Source: Cyanobium sp. M30B3
Lineage (GTDB): Bacteria > Cyanobacteriota > Cyanobacteriia > PCC-6307 > Cyanobiaceae
Assembly (NCBI GenBank): GCA_018399015.1
Contig: CP073761.1
Location: forward strand, 1,426,001-1,490,000
Direction of reading: 5' to 3'
DNA length: 64,000 nt
Position numbers and translations under genes: made by a program. The notes beneath the pieces were generated by a model that was not told the DNA's origin, did no database searches, and saw only the letters and a program-made list of their open reading frames with translations. Below are positions 24,273 through 35,425 of this stretch, one piece after another (positions within the stretch are counted from its first letter, which is position 1; each line of letters starts with the position of its first letter).

Positions 24273-24946
24273 CGCCGGCGTGCTTCGGCCAGCAGATCCA
24301 GCACCTCGGCGTCCGTGAGCTGCTCGAAGTGGCGGTACCACAGGCCCACGGCCTGGAGATCGGCTACGGCCGCCAGCACCGTGGTCCGGTCCACCAGCGC
24401 GGCCAGTGCCGCCAGCACCTGGCGGTCGGCCACCGGCACCGCCAGCTGCAGGGACGCTGGCCCGCAGCGCCGCAGCGACACCAGGGCGGCCTGAAGCGTC
24501 ATGCCGGTGGCCACACCGTCATCCACCACCACCAGGGGCCGGCCGAGCAGGCTGGCGGGATCGGGATCGCCGAACAGCTCACCCCGGCGCGCCAGTTCCC
24601 GGCGCTGGGCCTGCAGCCAGCCCCCCCGGCGGGCTGCCGCTTCATGGCGGCTGGCCGAGGCACCATTGCGCCACACCGTGACATCCCCGGGGGCCACGGC
24701 CCCGATGGCCAGTTCGGGATTGGCGGGGTCGGCCACCTTGCGCACACACCAGGTGGCCAGGGGCAAGGCCAGCTGATCGGCCATCACCGCGGCCACCGCC
24801 ACCCCGCCCCGGGGCAGGGCCAGCAGCAGGGTGTCGGGCCCCAGGTCCCGGAGCCGCGCCGCCAGGGCCCGGCCGGCCTGGCGGCGGTCGTCCCAGAGGG
24901 GGGGCAGCAGGATTGGTGGGGATTCGCCCACAGAGGTGTCGAGCAT
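24269..24946 (-). CDS. Phosphoribosyltransferase domain protein
   Basis: A 225-residue protein of the type I phosphoribosyltransferase fold, of the group often annotated 'predicted phosphoribosyltransferase' (YxkI/Rv0571-like). The PRPP-binding loop is [18 protein letters not shown] (about residues 138-155), with the two Asp before the flexible GVATGMT. The N-terminal [13 protein letters not shown] and [21 protein letters not shown] are characteristic. No purine/pyrimidine specificity can be assigned. ATG 24946, with AGGA eight bases upstream, is preferred over TTG 24976. It diverges from the ferredoxin gene with a 66-bp gap. Confidence 0.85.
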   Translation of the reverse strand: MLDTSVGESPPILLPPLWDDRRQAGRALAARLRDLGPDTLLLALPRGGVAVAAVMADQLALPLATWCVRKVADPANPELAIGAVAPGDVTVWRNGASASRHEAAARRGGWLQAQRRELARRGELFGDPDPASLLGRPLVVVDDGVATGMTLQAALVSLRRCGPASLQLAVPVADRQVLAALAALVDRTTVLAAVADLQAVGLWYRHFEQLTDAEVLDLLAEARRR

Positions 24947-25012
24947 CACAGGAGTCCTAGCCAGCTCCGGGTGCAATGGTCGATGAACCGTTCCGTGCCA
25001 GGAGCCCCCCCG

Positions 25013-25294
25013 ATGGCCACCTTCACCATCACCCTCGAGGACGGCCGCAGCTTCAGCTGCGGCGATGACACCTACATCCTTGACGCCGCCGAGGAGCAGG
25101 GCATCGACCTGCCCTATTCCTGCCGGGCCGGCGCCTGCAGCACCTGCGCCGGCCGCATCCTCTCCGGCAGCGTGGATCAGTCCGACCAGAGCTTCCTGGA
25201 TGACGACCAGATCGAAGCCGGTTTCGCCCTGCTCTGCGTGAGCTACCCGACAGCCGATTGCACGATCAAACCGGAGGTGGAAGAGGAGCTCTGA
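25013..25294 (+). CDS. Plant-type [2Fe-2S] ferredoxin
   Basis: A 93-residue soluble ferredoxin with the C-x4-C-x2-C...C ligand set: C37, C42, C45 ([13 protein letters not shown]) and C75 (ALLCVSYP). The acidic C-terminus EVEEEL is typical of photosynthetic ferredoxins, which take electrons from photosystem I for FNR, nitrate/nitrite reductase, GOGAT and others. It differs from a standard PetF in details (SFSCGDD instead of the usual N-terminal strand), so it could be a minor paralogue. AGGAG is placed nine bases before ATG 25013. It faces the phosphoribosyltransferase gene and is followed by convergent glgP. Confidence 0.92.
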   Translation: MATFTITLEDGRSFSCGDDTYILDAAEEQGIDLPYSCRAGACSTCAGRILSGSVDQSDQSFLDDDQIEAGFALLCVSYPTADCTIKPEVEEEL

Positions 25295-25318
25295 GCCCGG
25301 AGCTCCCCCCCCCTCGGA

Positions 25319-27718
25319 TCATTCCGCGAGCAGGGGCTGGCTGGGCACCGGCAGCGGCTGCACCTTCCAGATGCGCTCGGCGTACTCCTGGATGGAGCGG
25401 TCGCTGGAGAAGAAGCCACAGCCCAGGGTGTTGGCCAGCGACATCGCCGCCCAGCGGCTGGGGTCGAGCCAGGCCTGATCCACGGCATCCTGGGCCCGGC
25501 GGTAGTCGGCCAGGTCGGCCATCACCTTGAAGGGATCGTGGCTGGTGAGGCTGGCCAGCAGCGGGTGGTAGAGGTCGCGGTCGCCGTCGCTGAAGTGGCC
25601 CGAGCCGATCAGGGACAGCACATCGCGGGCCATCGGGTCCTGCTCGATCCAGGACATCGGGTGGTAGCCCAGCCGGTCGAGCTCCGCCACCTCTTCGGTG
25701 GTGTGGCCGAACAGGAAGAAGTTGTCCTCGCCCACCCGCTCGCGAATCTCCACGTTGGCACCGTCGAGGGTGCCGATCGTGACGGCGCCATTGAGCGCCA
25801 TCTTCATGTTGCCGGTACCGGAGGCCTCCTTGCCGGCGGTGGAGATCTGCTCGGAGAGATCCACAGCCGGATACACCAGCTGCCCCAGGCTCACGCTGAA
25901 GTTGGGCAGGAACACCACCCGCAGGCGCCCCTGCATCGCCGGATCCAGATTCACGATCTCGGCGATGCCGACCAGGAGGCGGATGATCAGCTTGGCCATC
26001 GCATAGCCGGGTGCCGCCTTGCCCCCGAACAGGAAGGTGCGCGGCGGCAGATCCTCGCCGTTGCGCAGCCGCAGGTAGCGCTCCACGATCAACAGGGCCG
26101 CCAGGTGCTGGCGCTTGTACTCATGGATGCGCTTCACCTGCACATCGAACAGGGAGGTGTGATCCAGCAGCAGGCCGAACTGCTGCTGCACATGGTCGAT
26201 CAGGCGCCGCTTGCCCTGGCCCTTCACCTGCTGCCAGCGCTCCAGGAACGCCGGATCCGCCGCCAGCGGCGCCAGCTCCTGCAGGGCCGCCAGATCCTTG
26301 CGCCAGCGGGCCCCCAGCACCTCGTCGAGCAGGCCGGCCAGGGCGGGATTGGCCACGGCCATCCAGCGGCGCGGGGTGACCCCGTTGGTCACGTTGGTGA
26401 ACCGCTCCGGCCAGAGCTCGGCGAAATCGGCCAGCAGGTGCTCCCGGAGCAGGCGGCTGTGCAGCTCGGCCACCCCGTTGGTGCAGTGGCTGCCCACCAC
26501 GGCCAGGTGGGCCATGCGCACCCGCCGCTGGGGCCCCTCTTCGATCAGTGACAGGCGGGTGAGCTTGTCGGGCTGACCGGCAAAGCGGATCCGGGCCATG
26601 CGCAGGAAGCGGGCGTTGATCTCGTAGATGATCTGCAGGTGCCGCGGCAACAGCTGCTCGAACAGCTCCACGCCCCAGCTCTCCAGCGCCTCCGGCAGCA
26701 GGGTGTGGTTGGTGTAGCTGAGGCTGGCCGTGGTGATGGTCCAGGCCGTATCCCAGTCGATGCCGTGCACATCGATCAACAGCCGCATCAGCTCGGCGAC
26801 CGCGATCGCCGGATGGGTGTCATTCATCTGCACCGCGAACTTGCGGTGGAACTGATCCACCGGCATCCCCTGACCCTGCAGGATCCGGAACATGTCCTGC
26901 AGGGAGCAGCTCACGAAGAAGATCTGCTGGCTGAGCCGCAGCCGTTTGCCCTGGTCGAATTCGTCGTTGGGATAGAGCACCTTGGAGAGGGTTTCCGACT
27001 GCACCTTGCGCAACACGGCCCGGGTGTAGTCGCCGGCGTTGAAGGAGGCGAAGTCGAAGGCATCCGGCGCCGCCGCCGACCACAGCCGCAGGGTGTTGGC
27101 GGTGTTCACGCCATAGCCGAGGATCGGTGTGTCGTAGGCCACGCCGATCACGGTGTGACCGCCGATCTCCACCGGATAGCTCCACTCCGGGCGGATCACC
27201 TCCCAGGGATTGCCCTGGGCCAGCCAGGGATCGGTGCTCTCCAGCTGACCCTGGGGGGTGATCTGCTGGCGGAAGATGCCGAACTCATAGCGGATGCCAT
27301 AGCCGATCGCCGGCAGCTCCAGGCTGGCCATCGACTCCTGGAAACAGGCGGCCAGCCGCCCCAGGCCCCCGTTGCCCAGGCCCGGTTCCGGTTCGAGGGC
27401 CAGCAACTCCTCCAGCTCCAGGCCCAGCTCCCGGCAGGCCAGCTCGGCCTCCTGGCGGATGCCCAGATTCACCAGGTTGTTGTCGAGGTGGGGGCCCAGC
27501 AGGTACTCGGCTGAGAGGTACACCGCCGTGCGCACCTGGGCCTGGGTGTAGGCCTCAGCCGTCTGCACCCAGTTCTGCAGCAGACGGTCGCGCACCGCCA
27601 GGGCGAGAGCCCGGTAGTGGTCGTGACGGGTGGCCAGCGACTCCGACTTGGCCTGGCTGAAGTAGAGATGGCGGTGGATGGCCTGGGCCAGTTCACTGAG
27701 AGCTGTGGTTTGGGCCAT
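25319..27718 (-). CDS. glgP: Glycogen phosphorylase
   Basis: A 799-residue glycogen/starch phosphorylase, releasing glucose-1-phosphate from alpha-1,4-glucan with pyridoxal phosphate. Seen are EPGLGNGGLGRLAACF near residue 115, NDTHPAIAVAELMRLL near 300, RIHEYKRQHL near 530, and the PLP-lysine region EASGTGNMKMALNGA near 630. It is slightly shorter than the ~840 of many relatives, mainly at the N-terminal regulatory end. ATG 27718. It is convergent with ferredoxin and divergent from glnN (215-bp gap). A GH57 glycosidase 6 kb away may be part of the same glycogen metabolism. Confidence 0.96.
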   Translation of the reverse strand: MAQTTALSELAQAIHRHLYFSQAKSESLATRHDHYRALALAVRDRLLQNWVQTAEAYTQAQVRTAVYLSAEYLLGPHLDNNLVNLGIRQEAELACRELGLELEELLALEPEPGLGNGGLGRLAACFQESMASLELPAIGYGIRYEFGIFRQQITPQGQLESTDPWLAQGNPWEVIRPEWSYPVEIGGHTVIGVAYDTPILGYGVNTANTLRLWSAAAPDAFDFASFNAGDYTRAVLRKVQSETLSKVLYPNDEFDQGKRLRLSQQIFFVSCSLQDMFRILQGQGMPVDQFHRKFAVQMNDTHPAIAVAELMRLLIDVHGIDWDTAWTITTASLSYTNHTLLPEALESWGVELFEQLLPRHLQIIYEINARFLRMARIRFAGQPDKLTRLSLIEEGPQRRVRMAHLAVVGSHCTNGVAELHSRLLREHLLADFAELWPERFTNVTNGVTPRRWMAVANPALAGLLDEVLGARWRKDLAALQELAPLAADPAFLERWQQVKGQGKRRLIDHVQQQFGLLLDHTSLFDVQVKRIHEYKRQHLAALLIVERYLRLRNGEDLPPRTFLFGGKAAPGYAMAKLIIRLLVGIAEIVNLDPAMQGRLRVVFLPNFSVSLGQLVYPAVDLSEQISTAGKEASGTGNMKMALNGAVTIGTLDGANVEIRERVGEDNFFLFGHTTEEVAELDRLGYHPMSWIEQDPMARDVLSLIGSGHFSDGDRDLYHPLLASLTSHDPFKVMADLADYRRAQDAVDQAWLDPSRWAAMSLANTLGCGFFSSDRSIQEYAERIWKVQPLPVPSQPLLAE

Positions 27719-27933
27719 GGAGCACCTGCATCGCGATTGCGGTAGGCCAGATCTGCATCAACCCAGCCGCTGGCGGCTGCCTGATCAGCTACAGAAGCCG
27801 AAGGGTTAAGCATCTCTACTCAGGATCGCTGCAGCGGATGGGGGCCAGTTCAACCCCAATCCCGTAACAACGGCAGCAACAGCAGGGGGGGGTGACGGCG
27901 TTGGCTTGGTTCACCGGCATCAACCACCGCCCC

Positions 27934-30102
<2,169 letters not shown>

Positions 30103-30264
30103 GGCACAGCCAGCCGCGCCACCGCAGCGAATCTGCAGCGCCTAGGGTGACGGATTCTCAACAAGCTTCTGAGTTTCACGGTCACCCCCGGCCCTGTCCC
30201 GCGTCCCCGGCAACGCCAGGCCCACCAGCCCTCCCAAGGCCCCTCTGGTTCCACGGAGCCAATC

Positions 30265-30321
30265 CACACGCAACCATCCCACACGCAACCAGCCCAGACT
30301 GAACCAGCCCAGCCGGTTCCC
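30265..30321. repeat. Tandem repeat, 3.8 x 15 bp, upstream of the desaturase
   Basis: Units CACACGCAACCATCC, CACACGCAACCAGCC, CAGACTGAACCAGCC and a partial fourth. In the desaturase reading frame they spell HTQPS-HTQPA-QTEPA-QPVP, immediately before the conserved part of the protein. Confidence 0.9.
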
Positions 30322-30369
30322 ACACTCCGGCGTGTACTTCATGGCCTGGGCCCGCCGTTCATCCTGCTG

Positions 30370-31167
30370 GTGCACCTGGGCTGCGGGTTGCTGCTGTTGG
30401 GGGGCCTGGATCTGATGGCCGGCCTCTGGGCCCTGGCCCTGTATCTGGTGCGCATGCTGGGCACCACGGCGATCTACCACCGGCTGGTGACCCATCGCAG
30501 TTACGAGGCTCCCCGGCTGGTGTGGTGGCTGGGCTGCCTGATCACCGCATCCGCGGGACAGATGGGGCCGAGCTGGTGGAAAGCCCATCACCAGGCCCAC
30601 CATCGCCATGTGGACACCCCTGGGGATGTCCACAGTCCCCTGCTCAGCGCCAGCCGCTGGCGTGGGTTCTGGCATGCCCAGGTGGGCTGGCTGCTCGGGC
30701 CTGGTTTTCACCCCACCAGCCTGCCGGCCGACGTGGAGGCCGATCCGGTGTTGCGACTGATCGACCGCCTGCACATCGTTCCCGCCCTGGCCCTGGCCTG
30801 GCTGTCCTGGCAGCTCGGGGGGCTGCCCTGGCTGGGGGCTTACTGCCTGAGCACCACCCTGTTGTTTCACGGCGTCGCCAGCGTGAATTCCCTGGCCCAT
30901 CTGGCTGGAGGCCAACCCTTCGCCACCGGCGATGGCAGTCGCAACAACGCCTGGGTTGCCCTGATCACCCTGGGGGAGGGCTGGCACAACCTGCACCACG
31001 GCTTTGAGAGCTCGGTGCGCCAGGGCTTCAGCCTGCGCCAGGGCCGGGTGGTGACCCTGCCCGACCCCACCTACCGCTTCATCAGGCTGCTCGAGGGGGT
31101 GGGCTGGGCCCGCAGACTGCGCCTGCCCAGTGAACGGGCCCTGCTGGCCCGGGCCCGGCAGGGTTGA
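30370..31167 (+). CDS. Acyl-lipid/acyl-CoA desaturase, delta-9 (DesC-like), start uncertain
   Basis: A membrane fatty-acid desaturase of the DesC/stearoyl-CoA class, with the three histidine boxes HRLVTH (H-x4-H), HHQAHH and HNLHH that bind the di-iron centre, and four hydrophobic segments. From GTG 30370 it is 265 residues. However, the frame is open upstream to a TGA at 30148, and GLGPPFILLV just before the GTG looks like the rest of the first membrane helix. No ATG, GTG or TTG exists in that extension; ATT 30154 is the only rare-type candidate. Either GTG 30370 is used and the first helix is clipped, or an unusual start is used. Confidence 0.83.
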   Translation: MHLGCGLLLLGGLDLMAGLWALALYLVRMLGTTAIYHRLVTHRSYEAPRLVWWLGCLITASAGQMGPSWWKAHHQAHHRHVDTPGDVHSPLLSASRWRGFWHAQVGWLLGPGFHPTSLPADVEADPVLRLIDRLHIVPALALAWLSWQLGGLPWLGAYCLSTTLLFHGVASVNSLAHLAGGQPFATGDGSRNNAWVALITLGEGWHNLHHGFESSVRQGFSLRQGRVVTLPDPTYRFIRLLEGVGWARRLRLPSERALLARARQG

Positions 31168-31190
31168 ACGCACCAGCTGAACAGCACGGT

Positions 31191-31256
31191 CAAGCAGCAG
31201 AGAACCAAGCAGCAGAGAACCAAGCAGCCAACCAAGCAGCCAACCAAGCAGCAAAA
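31191..31256. repeat. Tandem repeats, 2 x 15 bp then 3 x 12 bp
   Basis: CAAGCAGCAGAGAAC twice, then CAAGCAGCCAAC twice and a variant CAAGCAGCAAAA. The region from the desaturase stop to 31630 (about 460 bp) holds no convincing gene: only this repeat, a hairpin, and a second repeat near 31.5 kb. A reading frame through the repeat gives low-complexity AAENQ/AANQ and is not considered a gene. Confidence 0.9.
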
Positions 31257-31275
31257 AGCGCCGCCGCAGCGGCGC
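31253..31275 (-). terminator. Terminator-like hairpin, minus strand
   Basis: Seven-bp stem GCGCCGC / GCGGCGC with loop CGCA, preceded on the + strand by AAAAA, i.e. followed by TTTTT on the minus strand. The nearest minus-strand gene is the LysR gene almost 900 bp away, so its use is uncertain. Confidence 0.5.
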
Positions 31276-31522
31276 CTGCTCCTCCCTGGATCGCGCGACA
31301 GGAGCATCGAGCGACCCAGCCCACCGTAAGCAACGGCGAAGGCGGACAGCACGGGCACCCAGATCACCACAGGTTTACGAAGCCTGTAAGGATTTGAGTC
31401 AACTGATCACAGAAATGCGTGGTTTGTTTGAGCGATGTGCAGATTTCCAGGGGCTGGCTGGCCTGATCGGCTTTGCCCCATCAAGATGAGTGCAGAGACC
31501 TGGAATCCAGCCCTCCTGCTCT

Positions 31523-31580
31523 ACAGCCCTGCTTCACAGCCCTGCTTCACAGCCCTGCTCCATAGCCCTGCTCCATAGCC
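31523..31580. repeat. Tandem repeat, 4.5 x 13 bp
   Basis: ACAGCCCTGCTTC twice, then ACAGCCCTGCTCC, ATAGCCCTGCTCC and a partial ATAGCC, 50 bp before the AraC-type gene. Point changes shared by neighbouring units show successive duplication. Confidence 0.92.
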
Positions 31581-31629
31581 AGGTGTCCTGCGCTGGGGAA
31601 CCGATATCGAGAACTGCCGAGCTGACGCC

Positions 31630-32088
31630 ATGGGAACCCTGCATCTGATCCCCGATCCAGTCCGGGGTTGCGACAACCCCATGCAGGTTGTATCCCGCGC
31701 CTTGCGTTACTTCTCGATCCATGGCAGTGATCCGTTGCCAATCCCTGACCTGGCCGAGGCGCTGAAGATCAGTGAAGATTGTCTCGAATACAGCTTCGAT
31801 CAGATTCGGGGCATGACCACGGCCCAGGCCTTGCAACTGCACCGCCTGAACCGACTGTTTGCCGTGCTCAGTGCCGAGCCTCGCCAGACCCTGGAGCAGG
31901 CGATCCGCAGCTGCGGTCTGGCTCAGACGCGCGGCGTGGTGCCCCTGTTTGAACAGACCTTCGGCATTGAGATGGCCCTGTTTCTGCTCACCTGCCGCAG
32001 GGCCGCAGAGGACCGCCTGTTCCGTCGCAAGCATCAGGATTCCGAGTCGCTGGTGCTCAGCGGTCCCGGCCCTGCTCCCGCCAGGTAA
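31630..32088 (+). CDS. AraC-type helix-turn-helix protein without sensor domain
   Basis: A 152-residue protein whose middle matches the AraC/XylS DNA-binding domain: a first HTH (IPDLAEALKISEDCLEYSFDQIRGMTTAQALQLHRLNRLFAVL) and a second, less exact one (AIRSCGLAQTRGVVPLFEQTFGIEM). The first ~40 residues and the C-terminal tail are not conserved-looking, and there is no ligand domain. The complementary half, an AraC sensor domain without HTH, is at 23511-24272. It may be a stand-alone regulator or the DNA-binding partner of that protein. ATG 31630 is assumed; ATG 31681 is an alternative. Confidence 0.62.
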   Translation: MGTLHLIPDPVRGCDNPMQVVSRALRYFSIHGSDPLPIPDLAEALKISEDCLEYSFDQIRGMTTAQALQLHRLNRLFAVLSAEPRQTLEQAIRSCGLAQTRGVVPLFEQTFGIEMALFLLTCRRAAEDRLFRRKHQDSESLVLSGPGPAPAR

Positions 32089-32171
32089 CCGGCAAGCGGC
32101 GATGACCGTCCTCCCATCGGAAACGCTCCTCCTTTGATTCCGGTGATCCCTGAGTGGTCGGCTCCTGACGC

Positions 32172-33044
32172 TCAGTTCAGGGCCTGGACATCGGCAAATT
32201 GAGCGGCGATCAGCCGTGACCGCACCTGCAGGCAGGCTGCCAGCTGCTGGATCGCCGGCTGATCAGCCACATCCCGGCGCACCACCAGGGCATCACCGCT
32301 GATCAACTGCAGGTCCCAGTCGAGCCGGATGGTGCAGGGCATCAACCTCTCTGTGAGGCTGTTGCCGTAGAGGAGCGTCACCCCATCCCGGGAACGGCCC
32401 TCCCAGTCGTCCTGGTCGTAGCGCTGGAAATGCACCTCCTGCCGCCAGAGCCCCTGCTGGCGCAGGTGGGTCTCCGTGCGCGGAAACCAGCCCGCCGGCA
32501 GGGCCAGACTGGGAAAACGCTCCAGATCCGACTGGCGCAGCTGCCGCTCGGCCGCCAGCGGGTGATCGGGAGAAGCCAGCAACTGCAGGGGGGCCTCGAG
32601 CAGATCGAGGACCCACCACTCGGGGTCATCGCCTGACGGCAGATCCGGCTGGTAGCTGCACACCCAGGCATCCAGCACCCGCTCCCGCAGGAGCTCGAGC
32701 GGCCGTTGCAGCCCTGGAAGGTCGAAGCGGCCGCTGATCCAACCGTTGGGTACGGGATTGAGCAACCAGGGTCCCGAGGCGTAGTTGGCATCAACGCGCA
32801 GGGGAGCCAGACCCTTCAGTCGCGCCAGCTGTTGCACCACCCGTTCGGCCCGCAGCAGCTCGAGATCACCCTTCAGCCCCAGGGCGCCCGGGCGGCGGAC
32901 CAGGCGCAGTCCCAGCAGTCGCAGCACGGCAGCCTGCTGGCGCGACACCGTGCTCTGGTTCACGCCCAGCTGTTGGGCGGCGGCCGCCCCAGTGCCCATC
33001 CAGAGGGTGAGATCGAGGGCAGCCAGCTGGTCGAGACTGAACAT
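32172..33044 (-). CDS. LysR-type transcriptional regulator
   Basis: A 290-residue LysR-like regulator. The N-terminal winged HTH reads MFSLDQLAALDLTLWMGTGAAAAQQLGVNQSTVSRQQAAVLRLLGL, with the usual recognition helix QSTVSRQ. A ~200-residue periplasmic-binding-type effector domain follows; it is divergent from textbook LysR (WVLDLLEAPLQLLASPDHPLA is the recognisable hinge/core strand). ATG 33044 is selected because the HTH begins there; the frame is open 33 codons further upstream. Neither neighbour is a clear target: the divergent side is the low-GC patch. Confidence 0.75.
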   Translation of the reverse strand: MFSLDQLAALDLTLWMGTGAAAAQQLGVNQSTVSRQQAAVLRLLGLRLVRRPGALGLKGDLELLRAERVVQQLARLKGLAPLRVDANYASGPWLLNPVPNGWISGRFDLPGLQRPLELLRERVLDAWVCSYQPDLPSGDDPEWWVLDLLEAPLQLLASPDHPLAAERQLRQSDLERFPSLALPAGWFPRTETHLRQQGLWRQEVHFQRYDQDDWEGRSRDGVTLLYGNSLTERLMPCTIRLDWDLQLISGDALVVRRDVADQPAIQQLAACLQVRSRLIAAQFADVQALN

Positions 33045-33364
33045 GGCAGCGCATCGTGGTGGCTGGGAGGCGGCCTGCGGGCCGCTGGGGCAGTTGGGGG
33101 GAACGTAGCTGATCACCATGGCAACGAACCGCCCCTCCTGCACAGCTGAAACAGCGAAAACTCCCGCTCCACCGGGGAGCTGCCGGTTCCAGTGCGCCAG
33201 CCAACGGATCGCAGTCGATTCGCTCAGACCCCACTGCGGCCGGTTGCCGCCGAGGTGCGATGGAGCCAGTCGGCCAGCTCGGGTGGCATCTGCATCTCAG
33301 TTCGCTCGGGAAGACGCTCGGAAGCCAAGGACAATCCCTCCAGGTTCGTGCCCGTCACCCAGGG

Positions 33365-33535
33365 TCAGTCGTGATCGCTCCTGGAGCGGATTGCAAGATC
33401 GTAGGCACCCTCATCATGGAGATATTTTTTGATTGCAAGTTCAATCACGGCAACCATCTTCTGGTTCCGTTGCAGTGCCAACAACTTCAAAGCCATGTGC
33501 TCACGCTCAGCGACCGACAATGTTACCCGGGGCAT
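33365..33535 (-). CDS. Small ribbon-helix-helix-like protein, possible orphan antitoxin
   Basis: A 56-residue gene read from ATG 33535 to TGA 33365. The product starts MPRVTLSVAEREHMALKL (short beta strand then helix), continues LALQRNQKMVAVIELAIKKYL (second helix) and ends in a charged tail. This strand-helix-helix layout with a basic N-terminal strand fits CopG/Arc-type DNA-binding antitoxins. No toxin gene is visible on either side. Local base composition is clearly lower in GC than the flanks, a sign of transfer. An inverted repeat CCGCCA-TTCAC-TGGCGG (33581-33597) lies about 46 bp upstream and could be its operator. Confidence 0.5.
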   Translation of the reverse strand: MPRVTLSVAEREHMALKLLALQRNQKMVAVIELAIKKYLHDEGAYDLAIRSRSDHD

Positions 33536-33908
33536 CGCAGAAGAAGTTTAAACATTTGATGGTACCGAATCTGAGACAATCCGCCATTCACTGGCGGAGC
33601 ACTAAAGCATCAAATACGGTCTCTTATGCGGCACATCAGAGGCAATCCACCACAGGGCTGCAGAGTTGTTCAACAGCGCACGGTGGGGAGCAAAGATCCA
33701 GCAGTGTTTGTTGTGCCGCTGACGCCCAGGATGCAGCCTTCGGATTTGAGTGTCTGCAAAGTCTTTTGCAGCCGATCGCGGCAGATGCGGTGGAGGCACC
33801 CTGACTCCCCGTTCCGCACGCCGTTGATCCTGCACACCGCCGGGCAAGGCGAGCTGCTGGCCGCCGTGGGCCTCCACAGCCAGCAGATGCTGAGCCGAGA
33901 ACAGATCC
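33536..33908. other. Non-coding or decayed region, lower GC at its left end
   Basis: 373 bp between the small RHH gene and the GH57 stop. Open frames exist on both strands, but none has a recognisable product. It contains the palindrome CCGCCA-TTCAC-TGGCGG (33581-33597). The boundary sequence GGTACCGAATCTGAGACAAT next to it is reminiscent of insertion-sequence ends, but there is no partner end or transposase. Confidence 0.4.
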
Positions 33909-35393
33909 TCAAGGGGGAGCGGGGATGGCCGCTATGCCGCGGCGGTGAAGCTCGTGGGCATAGTCGGTCCAGGTGCCCTGGCCCCAGTAGCGAAAGCAGC
34001 TGGTCTCCAGCAGCAGCAGGTATAGCAGCGCCTGCTGATAGGTGGGCGAGGCCGTCACGGCCGGATCGGTCGCCACCTGGTGGTCGAAATGCTGATGGAA
34101 GCGGGCGCTGAGCTGCTCCATCGGCTCGAGCACGTTGGCGTAGCCCTCCACCCAGCTGAGGTTGTTGGTCCAGGAGGCGCCGGCCATGGAGAAACCGGCA
34201 GCGTTGGTCTGCAGCTCACGGATCGCCTCCGCCACCGCCGCGGGGCTGTGGCCGCCCGGCCCCGGCTCGCCGAGCCACTGCCACAGGCGGTGCTGGTGCA
34301 CGGCTTGAATCTCCGGCAGATCGACCTCGCGTACACCGGCGGCCTCCAGCAGCTGCAGGTACTCCGTGCCGTTCATCGCCACCGTTGCGGCCTGTTTCCC
34401 GGCTTCGCTTCCGCCCATGCTGGCGATGCGCTGGTGGGTCTGGATGAAGGCTGCGGGAAACTCGTTCATCATCACGCCGCCGTTCTCGCCGTCGGCGATC
34501 TGGCTCACCAGCGGCGGCACCCGCACGGCCCCGAGGGCCCCACGCTCGAGCGTGAGCGCCTCGTGATACGGCTGCATCTGGCCCACCAGCTTGGTGTCGG
34601 AGCCCTGGGTCTTGATCAAGGCGGTGATGCTGGCCACGGCGCCACTGGAACTGCGGGCCACCAGCCGGTTGGGCAGGTGTTTCTGCAGCGGACTGAGTGC
34701 TGAACCGTCGCCGTTCTCCACGCTGTGTTCCTGCACCAGCAGCCAGCGGTAGCCGCAGTCGCGCAGGGCTCGCACCAGGGCATACAGGGTGTCGGGATGG
34801 TTGGGAAGGGCCATCTCCGGCAGGGAGAAGCCCCGCACCCGTTGCAGTGCCGCGTCGCCGAACAGGGCGGCGAAATGGTGCTGCCAGGCCAGGATCTGCA
34901 GCTTCAGATCGGGGATCGGCGTGGAGGGGGCCACCGCGTGGCTCCAGAAGCTGCCGAGCCACTCCACCTGGCTCTGCATGGCTGCATCGCCGCTCAGAAA
35001 GCGCAGGGCATCCAGGATGTCCTGGCGGCCCATCTGCTCAAACCCCCAGAGCAGGGTGCCGGAATAATCCAGCATGATGCGCGGGCTGCAGCCCTCGCGG
35101 TTGAGCTGGGGCAGGATGTCTGCCAGGCGCCTGTAGCACTGGGCGAACGGCTCGGCGTTGTGGTTATCGCCCACGCCGGGATGCTCGACCATCCACTGCA
35201 GATGGCCGATCAGCTCGCCGTGCGCCCCGGCCGGAATCGTGGGCTGGTGCATGTGCAGGGCACAGGCGAAGCCCGAGCGGATCCCCTCCAGCCGCCATGC
35301 GTGCTTCGGTAACGCCACCGTGTCAGGCGCCTGCAGCAGTGCCGTGAGCTCGGCCTCCCGCCCAGCGATCGGCGGCGGCTCCTGATGCTGCAT
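33909..35393 (-). CDS. Glycoside hydrolase family 57 protein
   Basis: A 494-residue GH57-like alpha-glucan-active protein. The first strand has CALHMHQPTIPAG, matching the family's conserved HxHQP at the active site; YRRLADILPQ and SGTLLWGFEQMG follow, and the C-terminal helical part reads SCFRYWGQGTWTDYA. GH57 enzymes include amylases, branching enzymes and alpha-galactosidases; this subgroup is common in cyanobacteria without a defined substrate. No signal peptide is seen, so it is cytoplasmic and plausibly acts on glycogen. ATG 35393. Confidence 0.8.
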   Translation of the reverse strand: MQHQEPPPIAGREAELTALLQAPDTVALPKHAWRLEGIRSGFACALHMHQPTIPAGAHGELIGHLQWMVEHPGVGDNHNAEPFAQCYRRLADILPQLNREGCSPRIMLDYSGTLLWGFEQMGRQDILDALRFLSGDAAMQSQVEWLGSFWSHAVAPSTPIPDLKLQILAWQHHFAALFGDAALQRVRGFSLPEMALPNHPDTLYALVRALRDCGYRWLLVQEHSVENGDGSALSPLQKHLPNRLVARSSSGAVASITALIKTQGSDTKLVGQMQPYHEALTLERGALGAVRVPPLVSQIADGENGGVMMNEFPAAFIQTHQRIASMGGSEAGKQAATVAMNGTEYLQLLEAAGVREVDLPEIQAVHQHRLWQWLGEPGPGGHSPAAVAEAIRELQTNAAGFSMAGASWTNNLSWVEGYANVLEPMEQLSARFHQHFDHQVATDPAVTASPTYQQALLYLLLLETSCFRYWGQGTWTDYAHELHRRGIAAIPAPP

Positions 35394-35425
35394 TCCTGAT
35401 CTGGCGAGGGGACGCGTTGATGCTC

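Noticed and set aside
27719-27933. NtcA site upstream of glnN
   Set aside because: GTA and TAC triplets are present, but none has the required 8-bp spacing, so no site is claimed despite the known nitrogen control of glnN in other cyanobacteria.
31164-31397. 77-codon frame through the CAAGCAGC repeats
   Set aside because: Only low-complexity AAENQ/AANQ sequence created by the tandem repeat; starts at a TTG over the desaturase stop.
33224-33295. Fragment reading MQMPPELADWLHRTSAATGRS on the minus strand, suggestive of a second RHH antitoxin
   Set aside because: Only 23 codons before a stop; continuing it into the leader of the LysR gene requires a frameshift. Possible decayed gene, but too short to support.
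33541-33620. Insertion-sequence end
   Set aside because: The GGTACC...GAGACAAT string next to an inverted repeat looked like an IS terminus, but no second end, target duplication or transposase is present.
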